From: Euonymus europaeus
Lineage: Eukaryota > Streptophyta > Magnoliopsida > Celastrales > Celastraceae
Assembly: GCA_963580455.1 (NCBI GenBank)
Contig: OY756972.1
Coordinates: forward strand, 10,059,001-10,123,000
DNA length: 64,000 bases
Reading direction: 5' to 3'
In this document: one piece after another, positions 21,001 to 32,469 of the stretch
Layout: the number at the start of each line of letters is the position of its first letter
How positions within the stretch are numbered: the stretch's first letter is position 1
Notes under the pieces: generated by a model
Database searches by the model: none
What the model was told of the DNA's origin: nothing
The model's input: only the letters and a program-made list of their open reading frames with translations
Made by a program: the position numbers and the translations under genes

Positions 21001-23675
21001 ATGACAAATGGACGAAACCGTTAAAAGCTCCTCCATAGAGAAAGTTGAGCAACTTCGGACCATTTTAGTTGCTCGGTGTACAATTTTTATTGTTCTTATA
21101 CGTCAAATTTTACGGGTATAGGCTTCCTAGATTATTTCGATGCCAAAACACCAACTTTCTATGACAAATGGACCAAACCGTTAAAAACTCCTCCATAGAG
21201 AGAGTTGAGCAACTTCGGACCATCAAAGTTGCTCGGTGTACACTTTTTATTGTTCTTATATGTCAAATTTTATGAGTATAAGCTTCCTAGATTATTTCGA
21301 TGCCAAAACACCAACTTTCTATGACAAATGGACAAAACCGTTAAAAGCTCCTCCATAGAGAGAGTTGAGCAACTTCGGACCATCAATGTTGCTCTATGTT
21401 CACTTTTTATTGTTCTTCTATGTAAAATTTTATTGATACAGGCATCCAAGATTATTTCGATTCCAAAACACAAACTTTCTATGACAAATTGACAAAACCG
21501 TTAAAAGCACCTCCATAGAGAGAGTTGAGCAACTTCGGACCACCAAAGTTGCTCTGTGTACAATTTTTATTGTTCTTATATGTCAAATTTTACGAGTATA
21601 AGCTTCATAGATTATTTCGATGCCAAAACACCAACTTTCTATGACAAATGGACGAAACCGTTAAAAGCTCCTCCATAGAGAAAGTTGAGCAACTTCGGAC
21701 TACCAAAGTTGCTCGGGATAGACTTTTTATTGTTCTTCTATGTCAGATTTTACGAGAATAAGCTTCCTAGATTATTTCGATGCGAAAACACCAACTTTCT
21801 ACGACAAATGGATAAAACCGTTAAAAGCTCCTCCATAGAGAGAGTTGAGCAATTTCGGACAATCAAAGTTGCTCGGTGTACACTTTTTATTTTTCTTATA
21901 TGTCAAATTTTACGAGTATAAGCTTCCTAGATTATTTCGATGCTAGAAGACCAACTTTCCATGACAAATGTACAAAACCGTTAAAAGCTCCTCCATAGAG
22001 AGAGTTGAGCAACTTCGGACAATCAAAGTTGCTCGGTGTACACTTTTTATTGTTCTTATATGTGAAATTTTAGGAGTATAAGTTTCATAGATTATTTCGA
22101 TGACAAAACACCAACTTTCTATGTCAAATGGACGAAACCGTTAAAAGCTCCTCCATAGAGAAAGTTGAGCAACTTCGGACTACCAAAGTTGCTCGGGATA
22201 GACTTTTTATTGTTCTTCTATGTCAAATTTTACGAGAATAAGCTTCCTAGATTATTTCGATGCGAAAACACCAACTTTCTACGACAAATGGATAAAACCG
22301 TTAAAAGCTCCTCCATAGAGAGAGTTGAGCAACTTCGGACCATCAAAGTTGCTCGGTGTACAATTTTTATTATTCTTATATGTCAAATTTTACGAGTATA
22401 AGCTTCCTAGATTATTTCGATGCTAAAACACCAACTTTCCATGACAAATGTACAAAACCGTTAAAAGCTCCTCCATAGAGAGAGTTGAGCAACTTCGAAC
22501 AATCAAAGTTGCTCGGTGTACAATTTTTATTGTTCTTATATGTCAAATTTTATGAGTATAAGTTTCATAGATTATTTCGATGCCAAAACACCAACTTTCC
22601 ATGACAAATGGACAAAACCGTTAAAAGCTCCTCCATAGAGAGAGTTGAGCAACTTCGGACCATCAAAGATGCTCGGTGTACAATTTTTATTGTTCTTATA
22701 TGTCAAATTTTATCAGTATAAGCTTCATAGATTATTTCGATGCCAAAACACCAACTTTCTATGTCAAATGGACGAAACCGTTAAAAGCTCCTCCATAGAG
22801 AAAGTTGAGCAACTTCGGACTACCAAAGTTGCTCGGGATAGACTTTTTATTGTTCTTCTATGTCAAATTTTACGAGTATAAGATTCGTTGATTATTTCGA
22901 TGCCAAAACACGAACTTTCTATGATAAATGGACAAAATCGTTAAAGGTTCCTCCATAGAGAGTGTTGAGCAACTTCGGACAATCAAATTTGCTCGGTGTA
23001 CAATTTTTATTGTTCTTATACGTCAAATTTTACGAGTATAAGCTTCATAGGTTATTTCGATGCCAAAACACCAACTTTCTATGACAAATGGACGAAACCG
23101 TTAAAAGCTCCTCCATAGAGAAAGTTGAGCAACTTCGGACCATTTTAGTTGCTCGGTGTACAATTTTTATTGTTCTTATACGTCAAATTTTACGGGTATA
23201 GGCTTCCTAGATTATTTCGATGCCAAAACACCAACTTTCTATGACAAATGGACCAAACCGTTAAAAACTCCTCCATAGAGAGAGTTGAGCAACTTCGGAC
23301 CATCAAAGTTGCTCGGTGTACACTTTTTATTGTTCTTATATGTCAAATTTTATGAGTATAAGCTTCCTAGATTATTTCGATGCCAAAACACCAACTTTCT
23401 ATGACAAATGTACAAAACCGTTAAAAGCTCCTCCATAGAGAGAGTTGAGCAACTTCGGACCATCAATGTTGCTCTATGTTCACTTTTTATTGTTCTTCTA
23501 TGTAAAATTTTATTGATACAGGCATCCAAGATTATTTCGATTCGAAAACACAAACTTTCTATGACAAATGGACAAAACCGTTAAAAGCACCTCCATAGAG
23601 AGATTTGAGCAACTTCGGACCATCAAAGTTGCTCTGTGTACAATTTTTATTGTTCTTATATGTCAAATTTTACGA
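18077..23675 (+). repeat. Super-HOR copy 3, truncated
   Basis: Units start at 18077 (2080 bp), 20157 (2079 bp) and 22236, parallel to 11518, 13598 and 15677. Correspondence fades in the last unit. The m5 at 22876 reads ATTCGTTGATT, the m8 at 23356 reads AAATGTACAAAACC, and the m9 at 23516 reads TTCGAAAACAC with AGAGATTTGAGC. Those variants belong to the next domain. Confidence 0.85.
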
Positions 23676-24635
23676 GTATAAGCTTCATAGATTATTTCGA
23701 TGCCAAAACACCAACTTTCTATGACAAATGGACGAAACCGTTAAAAGCTCCTCCATAGAGAAAGTTGAGCAACTTCGGACTACCAAAGTTGCTCGGGATA
23801 GACTTTTTATTGTTCTTCTATGTCAGATTTTACGAGAATAAGCTTCCTAGATTATTTCGATGCGAAAACACCAACTTTCTACGACAAATGGATAAAACCG
23901 TTAAAAGCTCCTCCATAGAGAGATTTGAGCAACTTCGGACCATCAAAGTTGCTCTGTGTACAATTTTTATTGTTCTTATATGTCAAATTTTACGAGTATA
24001 AGCTTCATAGATTATTTCGATGCCAAAACACCAACTTTCTATGACAAATGGACGAAACCGTTAAAAGCTCCTCCATAGAGAAAGTTGAGCAACTTCGGAC
24101 TACCAAAGTTGCTCGGGATAGACTTTTTATTGTTCTTCTATGTCAGATTTTACGAGAATAAGCTTCCTAGATTATTTCGATGCGAAAACACCAACTTTCT
24201 ACGACAAATAGATAAAACCGTTAAAAGCTCCTCCATAGAGAGAGTTGAGCAATTTCGGACAATCAAAGTTGCTCGGTGTACACTTTTTATTTTTCTTATA
24301 TGTCAAATTTTACGAGTATAAGCTTCCTAGATTATTTCGATGCTAGAAGACCAACTTTCCATGACAAATGTACAAAACCGTTAAAAGCTCCTCCATAGAG
24401 AGAGTTGAGCAACTTCGGACAATCAAAGTTGCTCGGTGTACACTTTTTATTGTTCTTATATGTGAAATTTTAGGAGTATAAGTTTCATAGATTATTTCGA
24501 TGACAAAACACCAACTTTCTATGTCAAATGGACGAAACCGTTAAAAGCTCCTCCATAGAGAAAGTTGAGCAACTTCGGACTACCAAAGTTGCTCGGGATA
24601 GACTTTTTATTGTTCTTATATGTCAAATTTTACGA
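23676..24635 (+). repeat. Domain 2: rearranged junction between 13-mer and 14-mer arrays
   Basis: Monomers run m10, m11/m9 hybrid (23836), m10, m11, m12, and an m13-like monomer whose end reads TTCTTATATG (24476). The array then jumps directly to m5 at 24636, skipping m1-m4. The m11/m9 switch lies at about 23908-23924. The m10-m11 pair is thereby duplicated. Confidence 0.8.
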
Positions 24636-26875
24636 GTATAAGATTCGTTGATTATTTCGATGCCAAAACACGAACTTTCTATGATAAATGGACAAAATCG
24701 TTAAAGGTTCCTCCATAGAGAGTGTTGAGCAACTTCGGACAATCAAATTTGCTCGGTGTACAATTTTTATTGTTCTTATACGTCAAATTTTACGAGTATA
24801 AGCTTCATAGGTTATTTCGATGCCAAAACACCAACTTTCTATGACAAATGGACGAAACCGTTAAAAGCTCCTCCATAGAGAAAGTTGAGCAACTTCGGAC
24901 CATTTTAGTTGCTCGGTGTACAATTTTTATTGTTCTTATACGTCAAATTTTACGGGTATAGGCTTCCTAGATTATTTCGATGCCAAAACACCAACTTTCT
25001 ATGACAAATGGACTAAACCGTTAAAAACTCCTCCATAGAGAGAGTTGAGCAACTTCGGACCATCAAAGTTGCTCGGTGTACACTTTTTATTGTTCTTATA
25101 TGTCAAATTTTATGAGTATAAGCTTCCTAGATTATTTCGATGCCAAAACACCAACTTTCTATGACAAATGTACAAAACCGTTAAAAGCTCCTCCATAGAG
25201 AGAGTTGAGCAACTTCGGACCATCAATGTTGCTCTATGTTCACTTTTTATTGTTCTTCTATGTAAAATTTTATTGATACAGGCATCCAAGATTATTTCGA
25301 TTCGAAAACACAAACTTTCTATGACAAACGGACAAAACCGTTAAAAGCACCTCCATAGAGAGATTTGAGCAACTTCGGACCATCAAAGTTGCTCTGTGTA
25401 CAATTTTTATTGTTCTTATATGTCAAATTTTACGAGTATAAGCTTCATAGATTATTTCGATGCCAAAACACCAACTTTCTATGACAAATGGACGAAACCG
25501 TTAAAAGCTCCTCCATAGAGAAAGTTGAGCAACTTCGGACTACCAAAGTTGCTCGGGATAGACTTTTTATTGTTCTTCTATGTCAGATTTTACGAGAATA
25601 AGCTTCCTAGATTATTTCGATGCGAAAACACCAACTTTCTACGACAAATGGATAAAACCGTTAAAAGCTCCTCCATAGAGAGAGTTGAGCAACTTCGGAC
25701 CATCAAAGTTGCTCGGTGTACAATTTTTATTGTTCTTATATGTCAAATTTTACGAGTATAAGCTTCCTAGATTATTTCGATGCTAAAACACCAACTTTCC
25801 ATGACAAATGTACAAAACCGTTAAAAGCTCCTCCATAGAGAGAGTTGAGCAACTTCGGACAATCAAAGTTGCTCGGTGTACACTTTTTATTGTTCTTATA
25901 TGTCAACTTTTATGAGTATAAGTTTCATAGATTATTTCGATGCCAAAACACCAACTTTCCATGACAAATGGACAAAACCGTTAAAAGCTCCTCCATAGAG
26001 AGAGTTGAGCAACTTCGGACCATCAAAGTTGCTCGGTGTACAATTTTTATTTTTCTTATATATCAAATTTTATAAGTATAAGCTTCATAGATTATTTCGA
26101 TGCCAAAACACCAACTTTCTATGTCAAATGGACGAAACCGTTAAAAGCTCCTCCATAGAGAAAGTTGAGCAACTTCGGACTACCAAAGTTGCTCGGGATA
26201 GACTTTTTATTGTTCTTCTATGTCAAATTTTACGAGAATAAGCTTCCTAGATTATTTCGATGCGAAAACACCAACTTTCTACGACAAATGGATAAAACCG
26301 TTAAAAGCTCCTCCATAGAGAGAGTTGAGCAACTTCGGACCATCAAAGTTGCTCGGTGTACAATTTTTATTATTCTTATATGTCAAATTTTATGAGTATA
26401 AGCTTCCTAGATTATTTCGATGCTAAAACACCAACTTTCCATGACAAATGTACAAAACCGTTAAAAGCTCCTCCATAGAGAGAGTTGAGCAACTTCGGAC
26501 AATCAAAGTTGCTCGGTGTACACTTTTTATTGTTCTTATATGTCAAATTTTATGAGTATAAGCTTCCTAGATTATTTCGATGCCAAAACACGAACTTTCC
26601 ATGACAAATGGACAAAACCGTTAAAAGCTCCTCCATAGAGAGAGTTGAGCAACTTCGGACCATCAAAGTTGCTCGGTGTACAATTTTTATTTTTCTTATA
26701 TGTCAAATTTTATAAGTATAAGCTTCATAGATTATTTCGATGCCAAAACACCAACTTTCTATGTCAAATGGACGAAACCGTTAAAAGCTCCTCCATAGAG
26801 AAAGTTGAGCAACTTCGGACTACCAAAGTTGCTCGGGATAGACTTTTTATTGTTCTTCTATGTCAAATTTTACGA
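24636..26875 (+). repeat. 14-mer HOR copy 1
   Basis: Fourteen monomers. Two hybrids (11/1 at 25596 and 12/2 at 25756) replace the m11-m13 segment of the 13-mer, and the m3-m4 pair occurs twice (25916 and 26556). The m2-like end at 25756 reads GTCAACTTTTATGAG. Confidence 0.87.
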
Positions 26876-29115
26876 GTATAAGATTCGTAGATTATTTCGA
26901 TGCCAAAACACGAACTTTCTATGACAAACGGACAAAATCGTTAAAAGTTCCTCCATAGAGAGTGTTGAGCAACTTCGGACAATCAAATTTGCTCGGTGTA
27001 CATTTTTTATTGTTCTTATACGTCAAATTTTACGAGTATAAGCTTCATAGATTATTTCGATGCCAAAACACCAACTTTCTATGACAAACGGACGAAACCG
27101 TTAAAAGCTCCTCCATAGAGAAAGTTGAGCAACTTCGGACCATTTTAGTTGCTCGGTGTACAATTTTTATTGTTCTTATATGTCAAATTTTACGGGTATA
27201 GGATTCCTAGATTATTTCGATGCCAAAACACCAACTTTCTATGACAAATGGACCAAACCGTTAAAAACTCCTCCATAGAGAGAGTTGAGCAACTTCGGAC
27301 CATCAAAGTTGCTCGGTGTACACTTTTTATTGTTCTTATATGTCAAATTTTATGAGTATAAGCTTCCTAGATTATTTCGATGCCAAAACACAAACTTTCT
27401 ATGACAAATGGACAAAACCGTTAAAAGCTCCTCCATAGAGAGAGTTGAGCAACTTCGGACCATCAATGTTGCTCTATGTTCAATTTTTATTGTTCTTCTA
27501 TGTAAAATTTTATTGATACAGGCATCCAAGATTATTTCGATTCGAAAACACAAACTTTCTATGACAAATGGACAAAACCGTTAAAAGCACCTCCATAGAG
27601 AGATTTGAGCAACTTCGGACCATCAAAGTTGCTCTGTGTACAATTTTTATTGTTCTTATATGTCAAATATTACGAGTATAAGCTTCATAGATTATTTCGA
27701 TGCCAAAACACCAACTTTCTATGACAAATGGACGAAACCGTTAAAAGCTCCTCCATAGAGAAAGTTGAGCAACTTCGGACTACCAAAGTTGCTCGGGATA
27801 AACTTTTTATTGTTCTTCTATGTCAGATTTTACGAGAATAAGCTTCCTAGATTATTTCGATGCGAAAACACCAACTTTCTACGACAAATGGATAAAACCG
27901 TTAAAAGCTCCTCCATAGAGAGAGTTGAGCAACTTCGGACCATCAAAGTTGCTCGGTGTACAATTTTTATTGTTCTTATATGTCAAATTTTACGAGTATA
28001 AGCTTCCTAGATTATTTCGATGCTAAAACACCAACTTTCCATGACAAATGTACAAAACCGTTAAAAGCTCCTCCATAGAGAGAGTTGAGCAACTTCGGAC
28101 AATCAAAGTTGCTCGGTGTACACTTTTTATTGTTCTTATATGTCAAATTTTATGAGTATAAGTTTCATAGATTATTTCGATGCCAAAACACCAACTTTCC
28201 ATGACAAATGGACAAAACCGTTAAAAGCTCCTCCATAGAGAGAGTTGAGCAACTTCGGACCATCAAAGTTGCTCGGTGTACAATTTTTATTTTTCTTATA
28301 TATCAAATTTTATAAGTATAAGCTTCATAGATTATTTCGATGCCAAAACACCAACTTTCTATGTCAAATGGACGAAACCGTTAAAAGCTCCTCCATAGAG
28401 AAAGTTGAGCAACTTCGGACTACCAAAGTTGCTCGGGATAGAATTTTTATTGTTCTTCTATGTCAAATTTTACGAGAATAAGCTTCCTAGATTATTTCGA
28501 TGCGAAAACACCAACTTTCTACGACAAATGGATAAAACCGTTAAAAGCTCCTCCATAGAGAGAGTTGAGCAACTTCGGACCATCAAAGTTGCTCGGTGTA
28601 CAATTTTTATTATTCTTATATGTCAAATTTTATGAGTATAAGCTTCCTAGATTATTTCGATGCTAAAACACCAACTTTCCATGACAAATGTACAAAACCG
28701 TTAAAAGCTCCTCCATAGAGAGAGTTGAGCAACTTCGGACAATCAAAGTTGCTCGGTGTACACTTTTTATTGTTCTTATATGTCAAATTTTATGAGTATA
28801 AGCTTCCTAGATTATTTCGATGCCAAAACACGAACTTTCCATGACAAATGGACAAAACCGTTAAAAGCTCCTCCATAGAGAGAGTTGAGCAACTTCGTAC
28901 CATCAAAGTTGCTCGGTGTACAATTTTTATTTTTCTTATATGTCAAATTTTATAAGTCTAAGCTTCATAGATTATTTCGATGCCAAAACACCAACTTTCT
29001 ATGTCAAATGGACGAAACCGTTAAAAGCTCCTCCATAGAGAAAGTTGAGCAACTTCGGACTACCAAAGTTGTTTGGGATAGACTTTTTATTGTTCTTCTA
29101 TGTCAAATTTTACGA
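26876..29115 (+). repeat. 14-mer HOR copy 2
   Basis: Aligns to copy 1 at an offset of 2240 bp with scattered substitutions, such as GGATTCCTAG at the start of m7 (27196) and TTCGTACCATC in the second m3 near 28895. Confidence 0.87.
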
Positions 29116-30715
29116 GTATAAGATTCGTAGATTATTTCGATGCCAAAACACGAACTTTCTATGACAAACGGACAAAATCGTTAAAAGTTCCTCCATAGAG
29201 AGTGTTGAGGAACTTCGGACAATCAAATTTGCTCGGTGTACATTTTTTATTGTTCTTATACATCAAATTTTACGAGTATAAGCTTCATAGATTATTTCGA
29301 TGCCAAAACACCAACTTTCTATGACAAACGGACGAAACCGTTAAAAGCTCCTCCATAGAGAAAGTTGAGCAACTTCGGACCATTTTAGTTGCTCGGTGTA
29401 CAATTTTTAATGTTCTTATATGTCAAATTTTACGGGTATAGGCTTCCTAGATTATTTCGATGCCAAAACACCAACTTTCTATGACAAATGGACCAAACCG
29501 TTAAAAACTCCTCCATAGAGAGAGTTGAGCAACTTCAGACCATCAAAGTTGCTCGGTGTAGACTTTTTATTGTTCTTATATGTCAAATTTTACGAGTATA
29601 AGCTTCCTAGATTATTTCGATGCCAAAACACAAACTTTCTATGACAAATGGACAAAACCGTTAAAAGCTCCTCCATAGAGAGAGTTGAGCAACTTCGGAC
29701 CATCAATGTTGCTCTATGTTCACTTTTTAATGTTCTTCTATGTAAAATTTTATTGATACAGGCATCCAAGATTATTTCGATTCCAAAACACAAACTTTCT
29801 ATGACAAATGGACAAAACCGTTAAAAGCACCTCCATAGAGAGAGTTGAGCAACTTCGGACCATCAAAGTTGCTCTGTGTACAATTTTTATTGTTCTTATA
29901 TGTCAAATTTTACGAGTATAAGCTTCATAGATTATTTCGATGCCAAAACACCAACTTTCTATGACAAATGGACGAAACCGTTAAAAGCTCCTCCAAAGAG
30001 AAAGTTGAGCAACTTCGGACTACCAAAGTTGCTCGGGATAGACTTTTTATTGTTCTTCTATGTCAGATTTTACGAGAATAAGCTTCCTAGATTATTTCGA
30101 TGCGAAAACACCAACTTTCTACGACAAATGGATAAAACCGTTAAAAGCTCCTCCATAGAGAGAGTTGAGCAACTTCGGACCATCAAAGTTGCTCGGTGTA
30201 CAATTTTTATTGTTCTTATATGTCAAATTTTACGAGTATAAGCTTCCTAGATTATTTCGATGCTAAAACACCAACTTTCCATGACAAATGTACAAAACCG
30301 TTAAAAGCTCCTCCATAGAGAGAGTTGAGCAACTTCGGACAATCAAAGTTGCTCGGTGTACACTTTTTATTGTTCTTATATGTCAAATTTTATGAGTGTA
30401 AGTTTCATAGATTATTTCAATGCCAAAACACCAACTTTCCATGACAAATGGACAAAATCGTTAAAAGCTCCTCCATAGAGAGAGTTGAGCAACTTCGGAC
30501 CATCAAAGTTGCTCGGTGTACAATTTTTATTTTTTTTATATGTCAAATTTTATAAGTATAAGCTTCATAGATTATTTCGATGCCAAAACACCAACTTTCT
30601 ATGTCAAATGGACGAAACCGTTAAAAGCTCCTCCATAGAGAAAGTTGAGCAACTTCGGACTACCAAAGTTGCTCGGGATAGACTTTTTATTGTTCTTCTA
30701 TGTCAAATTTTACGA
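29116..30715 (+). repeat. 14-mer HOR copy 3, shortened to ten monomers
   Basis: Runs m5 to m4 (ten monomers, 1600 bp), then goes straight to another m5 at 30716, missing the m1-m2-m3'-m4 block. A CCATAG to CCAAAG change near 29993 removes a stop codon that is otherwise repeated in every monomer. That accident alone produces the longest open frame of the window (121 codons). Confidence 0.85.
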
Positions 30716-31195
30716 GTATAAGATTCGTAGATTATTTTGATGCCAAAACACGAACTTTCTATGACAAATGGACAAAATCGTTAAAAGTTCCTCCATAGAG
30801 AGTGTTGAGCAACTTCGGACAATCAAATTTGCTCGGTGTACAATTTTTATTGTTCTTATACGTCAAATTTTACGAGTATAAGCCTCATAGATTATTTCGA
30901 TGCCAAAACACCAACTTTCTATGACAAATGGACGAAACCGTTAAAAGCTCCTCCATAGAGAAAGTTGAGCAACTTCGGACCATTTTTGTTGCTCGGTGTA
31001 CAATTTTTATTGTTCTTATATGTCAAATTTTACGGGTATAGGCTTCCTAGATTATTTCGATGCCAAAACACCAACTTTCTATGACAAATGGACCAAACCG
31101 TTAAAAACTCCTCCATAGAGAGAGTTGAGCAACTTCGGACCATCAAAGTTGCTCGGTGTACACTTTTTATTGTACTGATATGTCAAATTTTACGT

Positions 31196-32469
31196 GTATA
31201 AGCTTCCTGGATTATTTCGATTCCAAAATGTTTCTATGACAAAGGGACAAAACCGTTAAAAGCTCCGCCATAGAGAGAGTTGAGCAACTTCGGACCATTA
31301 TAGTTGCTCGGTGTACAATTTTTATTGTTCTTATATGTCAAATTTTACGAGTATAAGCTTCATTGATTATTTCGATGCCAAAACGCCAACTTTCATTGAC
31401 AAATGGACGAAACCGTTAAAAGCTCCTCCATAGAGAAAGTTGAGCAACTTCAGACTACCAAAGTTTCTCGTGATAGACTTTTTATTGTTCTTCTATAACA
31501 AATTTTACGAGTATAAGATTCCTAGATTATTTCGATGCCAAAACACCAACTTTCTATGACAAATGGGCAAAATCGTTAAAAGTTCCTCCATAGAGATAGT
31601 TGAGCAACTTCGGACAATCAAATTTGCTCGGTGTACACTTTTTATTGTTCTTATAAGTCAAATTTTATGAGTAGAAGCTTCATAGATTATTTTGATGCCA
31701 AAACACCAACTTTCTATGACAAATGGATAAAACCGTTAATACTCCTCCATAGAGAGAGTTGAGCAACTTCGGACCATCAAAGTTTCTCGGTGTATAATTT
31801 TTATTCTTCTTATATGTCAAATTTTACGAGTATAAGCTTCATTGATTATTTCGATGCCAAAACGCCAACTTTCTATGACAAATGGACGAATCCGTTAAAA
31901 GCTCCTCCATAGAGAAAGTTGAGCAACTTCAGACTAACAAATTTTCTCGGGATAGACTTTTTATTGTTCTTCTATGTCAAATTTTACGAGTATAAGATTC
32001 CTAGATTATTTCGATGCCAAAACACCAACTTTCTATGACAAATGGGCAAAATCGTTAAAAGTTCCTCCATAGAGAGAGTTGAGAAACTTCGGACCATCAA
32101 AGTTTCTCGGTGTATAATTTTTATTGTTCTTATATGTCAAATTTTAAGAGTATAAGCTTCCTAGATTATTTCGATGCCAAAACACCAACTTTCTATGACA
32201 AATGGACAAAACCGTTAAAAGCTCCTCCATAGAGAGAGTTGAGCAACTTCGGACCATCAATGTTGCTCTATGTTCACTTTTTATTGTTCTTCTATGTAAA
32301 ATTTTATTAATACAGGCATCCAAGATTATTTCGATTCCAAAACACAAACTTTTTATGACAAATGGACAAAACCGTTAAAAGCACCTCCATAGAGAGAGTT
32401 GATCAACTTCGGACCATCAAAGTTGCTCTATGTTCACTTTTTATTGTTCTTATATGTCAAATTTTACGA
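31196..32469 (+). repeat. Domain 4: divergent block with 5-bp deletion
   Basis: About eight monomers that are not 13-mer types in order. The first (31196) starts GTATAAGCTTCCTGG and has a 5-bp deletion in the CAACTTTC region (CCAAAATGTTTC). The following ones have CTTCATTGATT with AACGCC (31351, 31830), GATTCCTAG with GGGCAAAATCG (31511, 31990) and GTAGAAGC with a shortened CGTTAATACTCC (31671). The block ends with m8 and m9 types at 32150 and 32310. Confidence 0.8.

Larger units (their letters stand above)
1..23675 (+). repeat. Domain 1: 13-monomer higher-order repeat array (2080 bp period)
   Basis: Thirteen distinguishable monomer types (m1-m13) recur in fixed order, so near-identical sequence returns every 2080 bp (2079 bp when m2 has its 1-bp deletion). 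Unit starts, taken at the m1 GAATAAGCTT, are 1, 2080, 4160, 6240, 9119, 11518, 13598, 15677, 18077, 20157 and 22236. Neighbouring monomers differ at many sites, while the same type in different units differs at few. This is the defining pattern of a homogenised HOR. It looks the most uniform part of the window, which suggests recent amplification. Confidence 0.95.
24636..31195 (+). repeat. Domain 3: 14-monomer HOR (2240 bp period)
   Basis: From m5 at 24636 the order is 5-6-7-8-9-10-11/1-12/2-3-4-1-2-3'-4 and then m5 again at 26876 and 29116, a 2240-bp period. Domain-specific variants include TTATTTTTCTTATAT and TTTTATAAGTATAAG in m3, AAAGTTCC in m5, and TTCGAAAACAC in most m9. The third copy (29116-30715) lacks the final m1-m2-m3'-m4 block, so it has ten monomers. 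A partial fourth copy (m5-m6-m7) ends at 31195. Confidence 0.88.

Noticed and set aside
29876..30241. Longest open frame, 121 codons
   Set aside because: Created by a single change of CCATAG to CCAAAG that removes the stop present in other monomers. Otherwise identical to neighbouring satellite.
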